Below are positions 48,407 to 61,207 of a stretch of DNA of 64,000 bases, in pieces. The stretch spans positions 1 through 64,000 of the forward strand of contig CAJNOJ010000469.1 of the NCBI GenBank assembly GCA_905250025.1. Reading direction: 5' to 3'. The stretch is from Adineta ricciae (taxonomy: Eukaryota > Rotifera > Eurotatoria > Adinetida > Adinetidae). How positions within the stretch are numbered: the first letter of the stretch is position 1; each line of letters starts with the position of its first letter. Both the position numbers and the translations under genes were made by a program. The notes beneath the pieces are model-generated. The model was given only the letters and a program-made list of their open reading frames with translations. It was not told the origin of the DNA and did no database searches.

Positions 48407-50296
48407 CTCCATTGAATATCACTCAATCGCTCAGTGACACCAATGTACTCCTTGGCCAAAATGGAACGCTACAGATAACCTGTGACGCCTTTCCTGCACC
48501 GAAAATCACTTGGTTAGTCTTTCGTCTGAATTTATAGCTATTCTAATGATATTCGCAACTCTTTTTCTCTGTAAAAAGGTTCTTCAACGACACCGAACTC
48601 AAGAATTCCTCTAAGCACAAAATCGAAGTCAAACAAAACGTATTCTCCCTTACTGTCAACAAAGCCGACCACCCAGATGTGGGAGTCTATCGTGTTCATG
48701 TGGACAATGGCATTGATCAAACAGATCAAACTGCTAAACTTCATGTCGGAGGTAATATTCCGTTCATAGAATCGATGAAGGAAAACATATTTTACTCATT
48801 TTCTCGTTACAGTAAAACCCAAAGTAGAAGCAGCTAAGCCAGCTAATGATCAATCTTGTGTCATTGGTCAAGATACTCAGATATCGTGGAAGTTCAGTGG
48901 TATCGAGAAACCACAAGTGACATGGCTCTTCAGCGGCCAGCCACTCGAAGCCAACGAACGACTCCAGATCAGCGAAAGTGAAGATGGAACATCCACACTC
49001 TCCATCAAGAGCGCTGAACTTACTGACAAAGGTGTGTACACAGCCAAAGCGACTAATGCGGTCGGTGAAGCAGAAGCCAAAACAACACTCAACATCGCCG
49101 GTATCAAACCGGTGATTGTCAATGATCTTGAAGGTGCACTTCAAGCAACTAAAGGCGAGTCGATGACGATCAAACTCACAGTGTCCGGAACTCCACGACC
49201 AGATGTGGTATGGAGTCGTGGAAACGATGACCTAGTTCCGAGCGACCGCATCCAAGTGACTGCACCAACAGCAGAAGGTGATGACACCTACACATTAACT
49301 ATTCTGAATGTTCAACCCGAAGATCAAGGCGACTATTCAGCTAAGATTAGCAACGTCGGAGGTTCACTCAAATCAAAGAAATGCAAAGTCACTGTTATGA
49401 GTAAGTGTATTACCTCCTCGCATTCTCTTCAACATCTTCAATGTCCCTAGAATCACCTGTATTTGTGACGAAACCAAATGCGCAGGAAGTGAAACAAGGT
49501 GAAACAGCAGTGTTCGAAACGAAGATTGATGGCTATCCTACACCGAAAGTCACATGGCTTCTTAACGGCAAACCATTGACTCCGAAGGATGGAGCACAAG
49601 TCGAGCTTAATGCTGCGACTGGCGATGCTAAGCTATCGATTCCCAAAGTCGATCTCCAACAACATGCTGGTATAGTGACATGTAAACTAGAGAATCCGCA
49701 TGGAAGTCAAGAAGAAACTGCTCGACTCGATATCTTAGCTGCACCTCTCATAACTAGTCAACTACCAAAACAAGAAGAAACAGTGAGTGGTAAAGATGTG
49801 ACACTTCGAGTAGTAGTTCGAGGTGCACCGCGACCGGAAGCGACGTGGTACTTTAACGACACACCTGTATCTGCGGAAAATGGCACATATGATGAAGAGA
49901 AGAGTGAATATCAGTTGTTGATCAAGGAAGCAACAGTTGCTGCACATGAAGGCACATACCGTGTGGTACTGAAGAATGACTTGGGTGAAACGGAGTCCAC
50001 ACCATGTGTGTTGATAGTGTTGGAACCGGTGAAGGTAACGAAGATCGCTCCTGTCGCTGAAAGTGTCGATTTGAAAGTGGGTGAACCGTTCGAATTATCA
50101 TTTGATGTCGACGGCAAAGAAGCACCAAAAGTACAGTTGACAAAGGATGGAAAGGAAGTGAAGTGGACAAGTGTGGAAGGATTGAGACACGTATATTCGG
50201 TTGGTGAAGTGAAACCAGAGCATCAAGGTGTATACAAACTAACAGCGAAGAACAAGACATCAGCTGAAGAATCCACTGTCACACTTAATGTCACTG
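48407..50296 (+). CDS. Array unit 5, complete F-E; exons 48407-48512, 48579-48751, 48813-49400, 49451-50296
   Basis: The first complete 571-residue unit: F (APLNITQSLSDTNVLLG, NGTLQITC variant), A (KPKVEAAKPANDQ, LFSGQPL variant), B (KPVIVNDLEGAL), C (KPNAQEVKQG), D (ITSQLPKQEETVSG), E (KVTKIAPVAESVDLK). The F Trp donor is GTTAGT (48513). Introns are 66, 61 and 50 bp. All junctions are in frame. Confidence 0.9.
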
Positions 50297-50620
50297 GTGA
50301 GTTAGCTGAACTAATTCTGTTTTGAATATGTGAATGTTCAATATCGAAGAGGAACAGATATTTTCTGACAGAACGTTAACGTATTGGCCCAGTGCATGTG
50401 ATACAAGAGGGCGATTTTTTTAGGACGTAAAAGCAGTGGATCAAATAACATCGTGTCTTCAGATTAGGCGTTGTACAGGTTGATAACCGTCGTTATCTAT
50501 GATGAAGCAATTATATCGCAAAAGAAAGCTTTTGTAAGCCTTCTTAATTCGTCCGCATACATTTTTCTTTATCTTATCTTACTTTACTTTCCAATTACAC
50601 ACCTGTCTTATTACTTTTAG
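50297..50620 (+). other. 324-bp E-F intron, nothing recognised
   Basis: GTGAGT donor, TTTTAG acceptor, AT-rich towards the 3' end. No feature recognised. Confidence 0.65.
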
Positions 50621-52492
50621 CACCATTAAATATTTCGCAACCACTGACCGACATTAACGTACTTTTGGGACAGCCTGGCGTTCTGTCACTCACTTGTGAC
50701 GCCTTCCCTGTGCCCAAGATTACATGGTAAGTACGGTGCCCATACGATACGTATTTTCAATCACCTCCGCCTTTCCAGGTTCTTTAACGACAGCGAACTC
50801 AAGAATTCAACGAAACACAAAATCGAAGTCAAACAGAATGTATTCTCCCTTACTGTCAACAAAGCCGACCATCCAGATGTGGGCGTTTATCGCGCTCATG
50901 TTGACAACGGCATTGATCAAACAGATCAAACAGCTAAGCTAAACGTCGGAGGTATTTAATCGATGCACTTTTCCTATAATATGAAACTTTTCAATTCGGC
51001 TTTTATAGTAAAACCAAAAGTAGAAGCAGCCAAGCCAGCTAACGATCAGTCTTGTGTCATTGGTCAAGATACTCAGATTTCATGGAAGTTCAGTGGTATC
51101 GAGAAACCACAAGTGACATGGCTCTTCAACGGCCAGCCACTCGAAGCCAACGAACGACTCCAGATCAGCGAAAGTGAAGATGGAACGTCTACACTCTCTA
51201 TCAAGAGCGCTCAACTCACCGACAAAGGTGTGTACACTGCTAAAGCGACGAATGCAGTCGGTGAAGCAGAAGCCAAAACAACACTCAACATCGCTGGTAT
51301 CAAGCCAGTGATTGTCAATGATCTTGAAGGTGCACTACAAGCGACTAAAGGCGAGTCGATGACGATCAAACTTACGGTGACAGGCACACCTCGACCAGAT
51401 GTGGTATGGTGTCGAGGAAACGACGACCTAGTTCCAAGTGATCGCATCCAAGTGACTGCACCAACAGCAGAAGGTGATGACACCTACACATTAACTATTC
51501 TGAATGTTCAACCGGAAGATCAAGGCGACTATTCAGCTAAGATCAGTAACGTCGGTGGCTCACTCAAATCGAAGAAATGCAAAGTCACTGTCACGAGTAA
51601 GTGTATTACCTCCTCGCATTCTCTTCGACACCTTCACTGTGCCTAGAATCACCTGTATTTGTGACGAAACCAAGTGCGCAGGAAGTGAAACAAGGTGAAA
51701 CAGCAGTGTTCGAAACGAAGATTGATGGCTATCCTACACCGAAAGTCACATGGCTTCTTAACGGCAAACCATTGACTCCGAAGGATGGAGCACAAGTCGA
51801 GCTTAATGCTGCGACTGGCGATGCCAAGCTATCGATTCCCAAAGTCGACCTACAACAGCATGCTGGTGTAGTGACATGTAAACTAGAGAATGCGCATGGA
51901 AGTCAAGAAGAAACCGCTCGACTCGATATCTTAGCTGCACCTCTCATAACTAGTCAACTACCAAAACAAGAAGAGACAGTGAGCGGCAAAGATGTGACAC
52001 TTCGAGTAGTAGTTCGAGGTGCGCCACGACCGGAAGCAACATGGTACTTCAACGACGCACCTGTATCTGCGGAGAATGCCACATATGATGAAGAGAAGAG
52101 TGAATATCAATTGACAATCAAACAACCGAGTGTGTCAACAGCTGATGGAACATACCGTGTGGTATTGAAGAATGACTTGGGTGAAACGGAGTCCACACCA
52201 TGTGTGTTGATAGTGTTGGAACCGGTGAAGGTGACTAAGATCGCTCCTGCCGCTGAAAGTGTCGATTTGAAAGTGGGTGAACCGTTCGAGTTATCATTTG
52301 ATGTCGACGGCAAAGAAGCACCAAAAGTACAGTTGACAAAAGATGGAAAGGAAGTGAAATGGACAAGTGTGGAAGGATTGAGACATGTATATTCGGTGGG
52401 TGAAGTGAAACCAGAACATCAAGGTGTATACAAAGTAACAGCGAAGAACAAGACATCAACCGAAGAAGCGACGGTTACATTGAAAGTGACTG
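50621..52492 (+). CDS. Array unit 6, complete F-E; exons 50621-50726, 50779-50951, 51009-51596, 51647-52492
   Basis: F is the most diverged of the array's complete units (APLNISQPLTDINVLLG, PGVLSLTC) and resembles the F at 56819. A-E are near-identical to other units, with VVWCRGNDD in B and NAHGSQEE in C. D has the IKQPSVSTADG ending; units 5 and 8 have IKEATVAAHEG, so two D alleles alternate along the array. Introns are 52, 57 and 50 bp, followed by a 267-bp E-F intron (52493-52759). Confidence 0.9.
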
Positions 52493-52759
52493 GTAAGTTA
52501 ATCCGTGCCTTTCAAAGGAATGATGTCTGTGAACGGGGGGTTGAAAAAATACTGTTGCAGCCGTCTGAAAACTTGCATACAATTTCTGTTGGATATTCTT
52601 TCCATCCGTGTCGGTTCATTCTCATAGATATAATTTCCTAATTCGTATAAAACTCCTATTTGAGGATACCCACCCAATAGTTAGCTACCTCAAATAGTCA
52701 TTATGTTCGGATTGATATTCGAATGAATTGTTACTCAAATTGATGCTCTTGTCTCGTAG

Positions 52760-54638
52760 CGCCACTCAACATCACTCAATCATTAACTGATGCAAATGTT
52801 CTTCTCGGACAAAATGCAACATTATCCATCACATGCGACGCGTTTCCACCACCTAAAGTTACATGGTAAGCATCATACCGAATATTCGTGACCATAACTA
52901 ATGTTTTCTCATTCCAACAGGTTCTTTAACGACACAGAAATCAAAACATCTGCTAAACAGAAAATAGAAGTCAAACAAAATGTATTCTCACTCACCATCA
53001 GCAAAGCAGACCATCCGGACGTCGGGGTCTATCGAGTTCATGTGGACAACGGCATTGATCAAACAGATCAAACTGCTAAACTTCATGTCGGAGGTACTCA
53101 TGTGTATTCTATTCATCAGCGATATCTACTTTTTCGGATTTATGTGAATTCTAGTGAAGCCAAAAGTCGAGGCAGCGAAACCAGCTAATGATCAATCTTG
53201 TGTGATTGGTCAAGATACTCAGATTTCATGGAAGTTCAGTGGTATCGAGAAACCACAAGTGACGTGGCTCTTCAACGGTCAACCACTCGAAGCTAACGAA
53301 CGACTCCAGATCAGCGAAAGTGAAGATGGAACATCCACATTCTCTATCAAGAGCGCTCAACTCACCGACAAAGGCGTGTACACTGCAAAAGCGACGAATG
53401 CAGTCGGTGAAGCAGAAGCGAAAACAACACTCAACATCGCTGGTATCAAACCGGTGATAGCTAATGATCTTGAAGGTGCACTACAAGCGACCAAAGGCGA
53501 GTCGATGACGATCAAACTCACAGTGTCCGGAACTCCACGACCAGATGTGGTATGGTGTCGAGGAAACGATGACCTAGTTCCGAGTGACCGCATCCAAGTA
53601 ACTGCACCAGCAGCAGAAGGTGATGATACCTACACATTAACGATTCTGAATGTTCAACCGGAAGATCAAGGCGACTATTCAGCTAAGATCAGTAACGTCG
53701 GTGGCTCACTCAAATCGAAGAAATGCAAAGTCACGGTAGCAAGTAAGTGTCGTACTTTTGTTCTATTTTCTGTCTAACAGTATTGTATTTAGAATCACCT
53801 GTATTTGTGACGAAACCAAGTGCGCAGGAAGTGAAACAAGGTGAAACAGCAGTGTTCGAAACGAAGATTGATGGCTATCCTACACCGAAAGTCACGTGGC
53901 TTCTTAACGGCAAACCATTGACTCCGAAGGATGGAGCACAAGTCGAGCTTAATGCTGCGACTGGCGATGCCAAGCTATCGATCCCCAAAGTCGACCTACA
54001 ACAGCATGCTGGTGTAGTGACGTGTAAACTAGAGAACCCGCATGGAAGCCAAGAAGAAACTGCTCGACTCGATATCTTAGCTGCACCTCTCATAACTAGT
54101 CAACTACCGAAACAAGAAGAAACAGTGAGTGGTAAAGATGTGACACTTCGAGTAGTAGTTCGAGGTGCGCCACGACCGGAAGCGACGTGGTACTTCAACG
54201 ACACACCTGTATCTGCGGAGAATGCCACATATGATGAAGAGAAGAGTGAATATCAGTTGACAATCAAACAGCCGAGTGTGTCAACAGCTGATGGAACATA
54301 TCGTGTAGTGTTGAAGAATGACTTGGGTGAAACCGAGTCCACACCATGTGTGTTGACGGTGTTGGAACCGGTGAAGGTGACGAAGATCGCTCCTGCCGCT
54401 GAAAGTGTCGATCTGAAAGTGGGTGAATCGTTCGAGTTATCATTTGATGTTGATGGCAAAGAAGCACCAAAAGTACAGTTAACAAAGGATGGAAAGGAAG
54501 TGAAATGGACAAGTGTGGAAGGGTTGAGACATGTATATTCGGTGGGTGAAGTGAAGCCCGAGCATCAAGGTGTATACAAACTAACAGCGAAGAACAAGAC
54601 ATCAACCGAAGAAGCGTCGGTTACACTGAATGTGACAG
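52760..54638 (+). CDS. Array unit 7, complete F-E; exons 52760-52865, 52921-53093, 53155-53742, 53793-54638
   Basis: F: APLNITQSLTDANVLLG, DAFPPPKVTW|FFNDTEIKTSAKQK. The intron 52866-52920 differs from that of unit 8 by a single base. The F-A intron (53094-53154) is of a private type. The B-C intron matches unit 3. E has VGESFELSFD where others have VGEPFELSFD. A 243-bp E-F intron follows (54639-54881). Confidence 0.9.
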
Positions 54639-54881
54639 GTAAAATCTCGTAGTCATAAACAATTGGAGAATACTGTTCGAGAAGGGACGGATTCAGTGCT
54701 TAATGAAGAGGGGGTGGAAAGTTGTCTGTGGATGTATAGAAGAGAAGATAGCGAGGGACGTCAAAAGAACGACCGGTTGTATTGTGAAGCGTTGTACATA
54801 CACATAAAAAGAGAGACAACGAAATTTTCTCACTTATACGAACGAGTCACTTTTCAACATCTATATTACCTCTCATTCTAG

Positions 54882-56760
54882 CACCACTAAACATAACTCA
54901 ATCATTAACTGATGCAAATGTTCTTCTCGGACAAAATGCAACATTATCCATCACATGCGACGCGTTTCCACCACCTAAAGTTACATGGTAAGCATCATAC
55001 CGAATATTCGCGACCATAACTAATGTTTTCTCATTCCAACAGGTTCTTTAACGACACAGAAATCAAAACATCTGCTAAACAGAAAATAGAAGTCAAACAA
55101 AATGTATTCTCACTTACCATCAACAAAGCAGACCATCCAGATGTTGGTGTGTACCGAGTTCATGTTGACAACGGTATTGATCAAACAGATCAAACTGCTA
55201 AACTTCATGTCGGAGGTAATATTTCGTTCATAGAATCGATGAAGGAAAACATATTTTACTCATTTTCTCGTTCCAGTAAAACCAAAAGTCGAGGCTGCTA
55301 AGCCAGCTAACGATCAGTCTTGTGTCATTGGTCAAGATACTCAGATTTCATGGAAGTTCAGTGGTATCGAGAAACCACAAGTGACATGGCTCTTCAACGG
55401 TCAACCGCTCGAGACTAACGAACGACTCCAGATCAGCGAAAGTGAAGATGGAACGTCTACACTCTCTATCAAGAGCGCTGAACTCACCGACAAAGGTGTG
55501 TACACTGCTAAAGCGACTAACGCAGTCGGTGAAGCAGAAGCCAAAACAACACTCAACATCGCTGGTATCAAACCGGTGATAGCCAACGATCTTGAAGGTG
55601 CACTTCAAGCGACTAAAGGCGAGTCGATGACGATCAAACTCACAGTGTCCGGAACTCCACGACCAGATGTGGTATGGAGTCGTGGAAACGATGACCTAGT
55701 TCCGAGCGACCGCATCCAAGTGACTGCGCCCACCGCAGAAGGTGATGACACCTACACATTAACTATTCTGAATGTTCAACCGGAAGATCAAGGCGACTAT
55801 TCAGCTAAGATCAGCAACGTCGGTGGCTCACTCAAATCGAAGAAATGCAAAGTCACTGTCACGAGTAAGTGTATTACCTCCTCGCATTCTCTTCGACACC
55901 TTCACTGTGCCTAGAATCACCTGTATTTGTGACGAAACCAAGTGCGCAGGAAGTGAAACAAGGTGAAACAGCAGTGTTCGAAACGAAGATTGATGGCTAT
56001 CCTACACCGAAAGTCACATGGCTTCTTAACGGCAAACCATTGACTCCGAAGGATGGAGCACAAGTCGAGCTTAATGCTGCGACTGGCGATGCCAAGCTAT
56101 CGATTCCCAAAGTCGACCTACAACAGCATGCTGGTGTAGTGACGTGTAAACTAGAGAATGCACATGGAAGTCAAGAAGAAACTGCTCGACTCGATATCTT
56201 AGCTGCACCTCTCATAACTAGTCAACTACCGAAACAAGAAGAAACAGTGAGTGGTAAAGATGTGACACTTCGAGTAGTAGTTCGAGGTGCACCACGACCG
56301 GAAGCGACATGGTACTTCAACGACGCACCTATACCTGCGGAAAATGGCACATATGATGAAGAGAAGAGTGAATATCAATTGACAATCAAGGAAGCAACAG
56401 TTGCTGCGCATGAAGGCACATACCGTGTGGTGTTGAAGAATGACTTGGGTGAAACGGAGTCCACACCATGTGTGTTAACAGTGTTGGAACCGGTGAAGGT
56501 AACGAAGATTGCTCCTGCCGCTGAAAGTGTCGATTTGAAAGTGGGTGAACCGTTCGAATTATCATTTGATATTGATGGCAAAGAAGCACCAAAAGTGCAG
56601 TTGACAAAAGATGGAAAGGAAGTGAAGTGGACAAGTGTGGAAGGGTTAAGACATGTATATTCAGTGGGTGAAGTGAAGCCAGAACATCAAGGTGTGTACA
56701 AACTAACAGCAAAGAACAAGACATCTAGTGAAGAAGGAATGGTGACATTGAATGTAACAG
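54882..56760 (+). CDS. Array unit 8, complete F-E; exons 54882-54987, 55043-55215, 55277-55864, 55915-56760
   Basis: The F exons nearly equal unit 7 (EIKTSAKQKIE). The F-A intron (55216-55276) is instead of the unit 3/4/5 type, and the B-C intron (55865-55914) is identical to units 2 and 6. The unit is therefore a patchwork of others. E ends in TSSEEGMVTLNVTG before GTAGGA (56761). The E-F intron here is only 58 bp. Confidence 0.9.
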
Positions 56761-56818
56761 GTAGGAGCTTTCCATTGAAATATTTATAGAGTCCGGGAAT
56801 TATATGCTGTGTTGATAG

Positions 56819-58409
56819 CTCCGTTGAATATTTCTCAACCTCTAACGGACATTAATGTTCTAATGGGTCAAAGTGGTACGCTGACTTTTGTTTGTGACGC
56901 GTTCCCTGCGCCAAAAGTTACATGGTAAGTAGTCTGATTTAGAAGAAGAGGACCTCTGGATTAAAATCGTGTGTGTTGTCTAGGTTGTTCAATGAGAACG
57001 AATTGAAAAATTCGGCAAAACATAAAATAGAAGCGAAGCAGAACGTCTTTAGCTTAACTGTGAACAAATGTGAAAATAATGATATTGGTGTCTATCGTGC
57101 ACAAATCGATAATGGTATCGATAAGGGTGAACAATCGGCGAAACTGAATGTCGGCATTAAACCTTCTGTAGTGGGAAAGCCTACTGACGTTCAAGTTCAA
57201 ATCGGCCAAGCGGCTCGTTTACAAGTGCAATTTGCAGGGCAGCCTTTACCGGAGATTACATGGAGTCGAGCAGATGGTCAACCCCTCGGTGAAAACGTCA
57301 AAATAGCAAATGATGAGAGTGGTCTTGCCGTATTAGTATTCGATACAACAGCATTGACGGATAAATGTGGTTATATTGCGAAAGCTACAAATATCGTTGG
57401 ATCAGTTGAACAAAAACTCAATCTCGATGTCAAAGGTATGCTACTCTTTCTCAAAATATCCCATGCATTCCGTCTCTTGTAGAAATCAAACCAACTATCA
57501 TTCGCGATCTCGAAGCAGCTGTCAATGCTACTAAAGGTCAGCCAATGACTCTCACTATCGAAGCAACTGGCAATCCAAAACCAACAGTTCGATTCTTCCG
57601 TGGTGTAGAAGAACTCGTTGCTGCAGAGGGTCAAATTGAACTGAAAGAATTGGAAGATGGTCAAACATATACGGCGACGATCCTCAGTATGCAACCTAAT
57701 CATCAAGGTGAATATACAGCAACGGTGCAGAACACTGGTGGAAGCGCAAAGAGCAAGAAATGCAAAGTTACTGTTACAAGTAAGTGCAGTCTATCGTTTC
57801 TTCCTCATCAGCAACTTAACATTTGTACGTTTTACTTTGCAGAAGCTCCAACATTCGCTCGTACACCGCAAGATCTGACTGTTCCAGAAAAATCAGAAGC
57901 TACTTTCGAATGTGAAGTCGATGCATACCCGAATGCTAAAGTAACATGGCTTCGAGATGGCAAAGCTTTGACAGTCAAGGAAGGTGTCGAAATGCAAGCA
58001 CAAGCTGATAAAGGCCTTTACACGCTTCGTATTCCTCAAGCTGATACCGCGAAACACATGGGAACTATTGTTTGTCGTGCAGAAAATGCAATCGGAAATA
58101 TCGAACATCCAGTGACACTGAACATCACGACAGCACCAACATTGAAAGCACAATTGAAAGATACTGAAGTACTGCGTGGACAAGATGCGACATTCGCCGT
58201 TGATGTTCAAGGCTTTCCAGTACCAGAAATAACTTGGACACGAGGAACTGATAAGGTACTCGAGACAGAAAGCGAGAAAATATCGATTTCCGAAGATCGA
58301 AAACAACTTACCATACATAATGCACAAATTGATAACGAAGACGAATATAGCGTACGTATTGTCAACGAGTTCGGTGAAGTGACCAGCAAGGCAAAACTGA
58401 GTGTATTAG
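56819..58409 (+). CDS. Diverged super-repeat F-A-B-C-D; exons 56819-56924, 56984-57435, 57483-57779, 57843-58409
   Basis: F: APLNISQPLTDINVLMG, Trp codon split at 56925, then LFNENELKNSAKHK. Unlike in the array, F runs straight into A (KPSVVGKPTDVQVQIG) without an intron. B: KPTIIRDLEAAVNATKG, lacking Trp (TVRFFRGV). C: PTFARTPQDLTVPEK. D: PTLKAQLKDTEVLRG. From ~57388 to ~58257 it is almost identical to 59266-60135. Confidence 0.88.
57388..58257 (+). repeat. ~870-bp near-identical duplication, first copy
   Basis: Matches 59266-60135 at a constant offset of 1878 bp across exon ends, an identical 63-bp intron (57780-57842 and 59658-59720) and a 47-bp intron. Flanking domains are clearly diverged, so similarity starts and ends abruptly. 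Confidence 0.85.
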
Positions 58410-58461
58410 GTAAGATTGATTACGTCCAATTGACATCTCATTCATTGTTTTTTTTCCAAAG

Positions 58462-61151
58462 AATTACCGGAGATTCAACCGCTTCTGGAGGACAAGAATG
58501 TTCAAATTCGGGAACAAATTGAATATTCCGTCACCATTACCGGTCGACCACTACCCGAAATCCAATGGTTAAAGAATCAAAAACCGTTGAGTGCATCTCC
58601 ACCACATATTCAAATCGAAACTGTCGAAGAAAAAGTGATCAAAACAACACTTCGTATCGATAATATTCAATCAGATGATGATGGTACATACACAATCCGA
58701 GTGAAAAATCGTGCCGGACAAAAGGAATCATCGTCGAAATTGAACGTTCTAGCTAAACTAGCGTTCTTGAAAGGTTTCAAAGATGAAAATATCATTCAAG
58801 GGCAACCAGTTTCATTTCAATGTCAAATCGAAGCCATACCGAAACCCAAGGTAACATTTTATCTCAACGATCAAGAATTAAAATCGGGTGGAAAAATCAA
58901 AGTGGAATCAAAAGGCGATGTGCATACATTATCATATTCGAAAGTCGATTTAGTCGATAGTGGTGTTATCAAGGCAATTGCAGATAATGGAACTGATACC
59001 GGCGAAATAACTGCAAAATTAAACGTTTGCTTGAAACCAAGTTTGGTAGGCAAACCAACTGATGCTCAAGTGTCGATTGGACAGCCAGCGAGATTGCAAT
59101 GTTCGTTTACTGGTTTACCAATGCCAGAATTGAAATGGTCGCGTGTTGATGGGCAACCATTGAACGAAGGAATTGAAATTGCTAATGATGAAAATCAAGG
59201 AATTGCTGCTTTAGTTTTCAATGCAACCACAATGGCTGATAAAGGTGCATACTTAGTCAAGGCAGCAAATATCGTTGGATCAGTTGAACAAAAACTCAAT
59301 CTCGATGTCAAGGGTATGCTACTCTTTCTCAAAATGTCCTATGCATTCCGTCTCTTGTAGAAATCAAACCAACTATCATTCGCGATCTCGAAGCAGCTAT
59401 CAATGCTACTAAAGGTCAGCCAATGACTCTCACCATCGAAGCAACTGGCAATCCAAAACCAACAGTTCGATTCTTCCGTGGTGTAGAAGAACTCGTTGCT
59501 GCAGAGGGTCAAATTGAATTGAAAGAATTGGAAGATGGTCAAACATATACAGCGACGATCCTCAGTATGCAACCTAATCATCAAGGTGAATATACAGCAA
59601 CGGTGCAGAACACTGGTGGAAGCGCAAAGAGCAAGAAATGCAAAGTTACTGTTACAAGTAAGTGCAGTCTATCGTTTCTTCCTCATCAGCAACTTAACAT
59701 TTGTACGTTTTACTTTGCAGAAGCTCCAACATTCACTCGTACACCGCAAGATCTGACTGTTCCAGAAAAATCAGAAGCTACTTTCGAATGTGAAGTCGAT
59801 GCATACCCGAATGCTAAAGTAACATGGCTTCGAGATGGCAAAGCTTTGACAGTCAAGGAAGGTGTCGAAATGCAAGCACAAGCTGATAAAGGCCTTTACA
59901 CGCTTCGTATTCCTCAAGCTGATACCGCGAAACACATGGGAACTATTGTTTGTCGTGCAGAAAATGCAATCGGAAATATCGAACATCCAGTGACACTGAA
60001 CATCACGACAGCACCAACATTGAAAGCACAATTGAAAGATACTGAAGTACTGCGTGGACAAGATGCGACATTCGCCGTTGATGTTCAAGGCTTTCCAGTA
60101 CCAGAAATAACCTGGACACGAGGAACTGATAAGGTTATCGAAGCAAATGATAAATATACTTGGTCGGATGATCAACATCGTCAATTAATCATACATAACA
60201 TTCAAGTTGATGATGAAGATGAATATAGCGTACGTATCGTCAACGAATTCGGTGAAGTTACAAGCAAAGCAAAACTTGCGTGTCTAATTGCACCAAGTAT
60301 TTCACCTTCTGCTATCGATGACGTTATTTTACAACGTGGTGATGAAAGCGAACATCAGTTTGAAATTGAAGGTCGCCCAGAAGTTGACATCACATGGCTA
60401 AAGAATGGCAAAGAGCTTAAACTAACTGAAAATCCAAATTATCTCTTCACGTCTGACAAAGAAGCAAACAAAGTATCGTTCAAGATCGTCAAAGCTGATG
60501 GTGATGATCAAGCACGTTTTACTTTACAAATTAAAAACAAAGCTGGTAAAGCCGAAATGAATATGAACGTTATCGTCAAAGCTAGTTTACAATTTATCAA
60601 AAATCTTGCCGATGTTGCAACTGTCGTCGGACAACCCGTGACTTTTTCATGTGAATGCTTCGGTTTACCGAAACCAACAGCAATCACTTGGTATTTCAAT
60701 GACGTCGAAGTCAAAGGTTCTGCTAAATATAAAATGGAAGCGAAACATCCATTGATTACATTAACTCTTAATAAAACCGATCTAATCGATATTGGTAAAT
60801 ATCGTGTGGTAGTTACAAATGGTGAACAAACAATTGAAAGTGAAGCCAATCTATTAGTACAGACGAAACCGAAGTTAGAAGGTAAACCACAAGATGCACA
60901 ACCGATTATTGAAGAACCAGCTCGAATTCAATGTAAATTTTCTGGTTCCCAACCATTTACTGTCACATGGTTGAAGAATGGTGAACCATTAGTTTTACCG
61001 AATGAAAATATCGAAGTGATTAGTGAAGCGGATACGGGTGTCCAAGCACTCGCCTTCAAACGAGTCGAAATTGAAGATAAAGCAAGCTATACAGTTCAAG
61101 TTGCCAATAAAGTTGGACAAGCCGAAGGCAAAATGAATTTGACACCAAAAG
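58462..61151 (+). CDS. Diverged super-repeats E-F-A, B, C-D-E-F-A; exons 58462-59313, 59361-59657, 59721-61151
   Basis: E: PEIQPLLEDKNVQIRE. F: LAFLKGFKDENIIQG (no Trp: KVTFYLND). A: KPSLVGKPTDAQVSIG. B: KPTIIRDLEAAINATKG. C: PTFTRTPQDLTVPEK. D: PTLKAQLKDTEVLRG. E: PSISPSAIDDVILQRG. F: LQFIKNLADVATVVG. A: KPKLEGKPQDAQPIIEE. F domains here have no in-Trp intron. The exon 59721-61151 holds four and a half Ig units without a break. The donor at 61152 is GTTCGT, phase 1. Confidence 0.88.
59266..60135 (+). repeat. ~870-bp near-identical duplication, second copy
   Basis: Partner of 57388-58257. Both short introns are included in the near-identity, which indicates recent duplication or gene conversion and not protein-level constraint. 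Confidence 0.85.
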
Positions 61152-61207
61152 GTTCGTATTGAAACTCACTCGTTCGATATATATCTATCTGTACTTCTCA
61201 CTCTTAG

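Larger units (their letters stand above)
42230..56760 (+). repeat. Homogenised array of 571-residue (six-Ig) units, about 2-2.2 kb each
   Basis: Near-identical units repeat with F domains starting at 43850, 46937, 48407, 50621, 52760, 54882 and 56819 (the last one diverged). A complete unit has exons of about 106, 173, 588 and 846 bp, summing to 1713 bp = 571 residues. Short introns are nearly identical between units, while the E-to-F introns differ in length and sequence. Two single-N joins (44932, 47336) make the copy number uncertain. Confidence 0.9.

Noticed and set aside
42230-56760. CRISPR-like array
   Set aside because: The periodicity is that of coding exons and introns of about 2 kb, not short repeats with unique spacers, and the region is eukaryotic.
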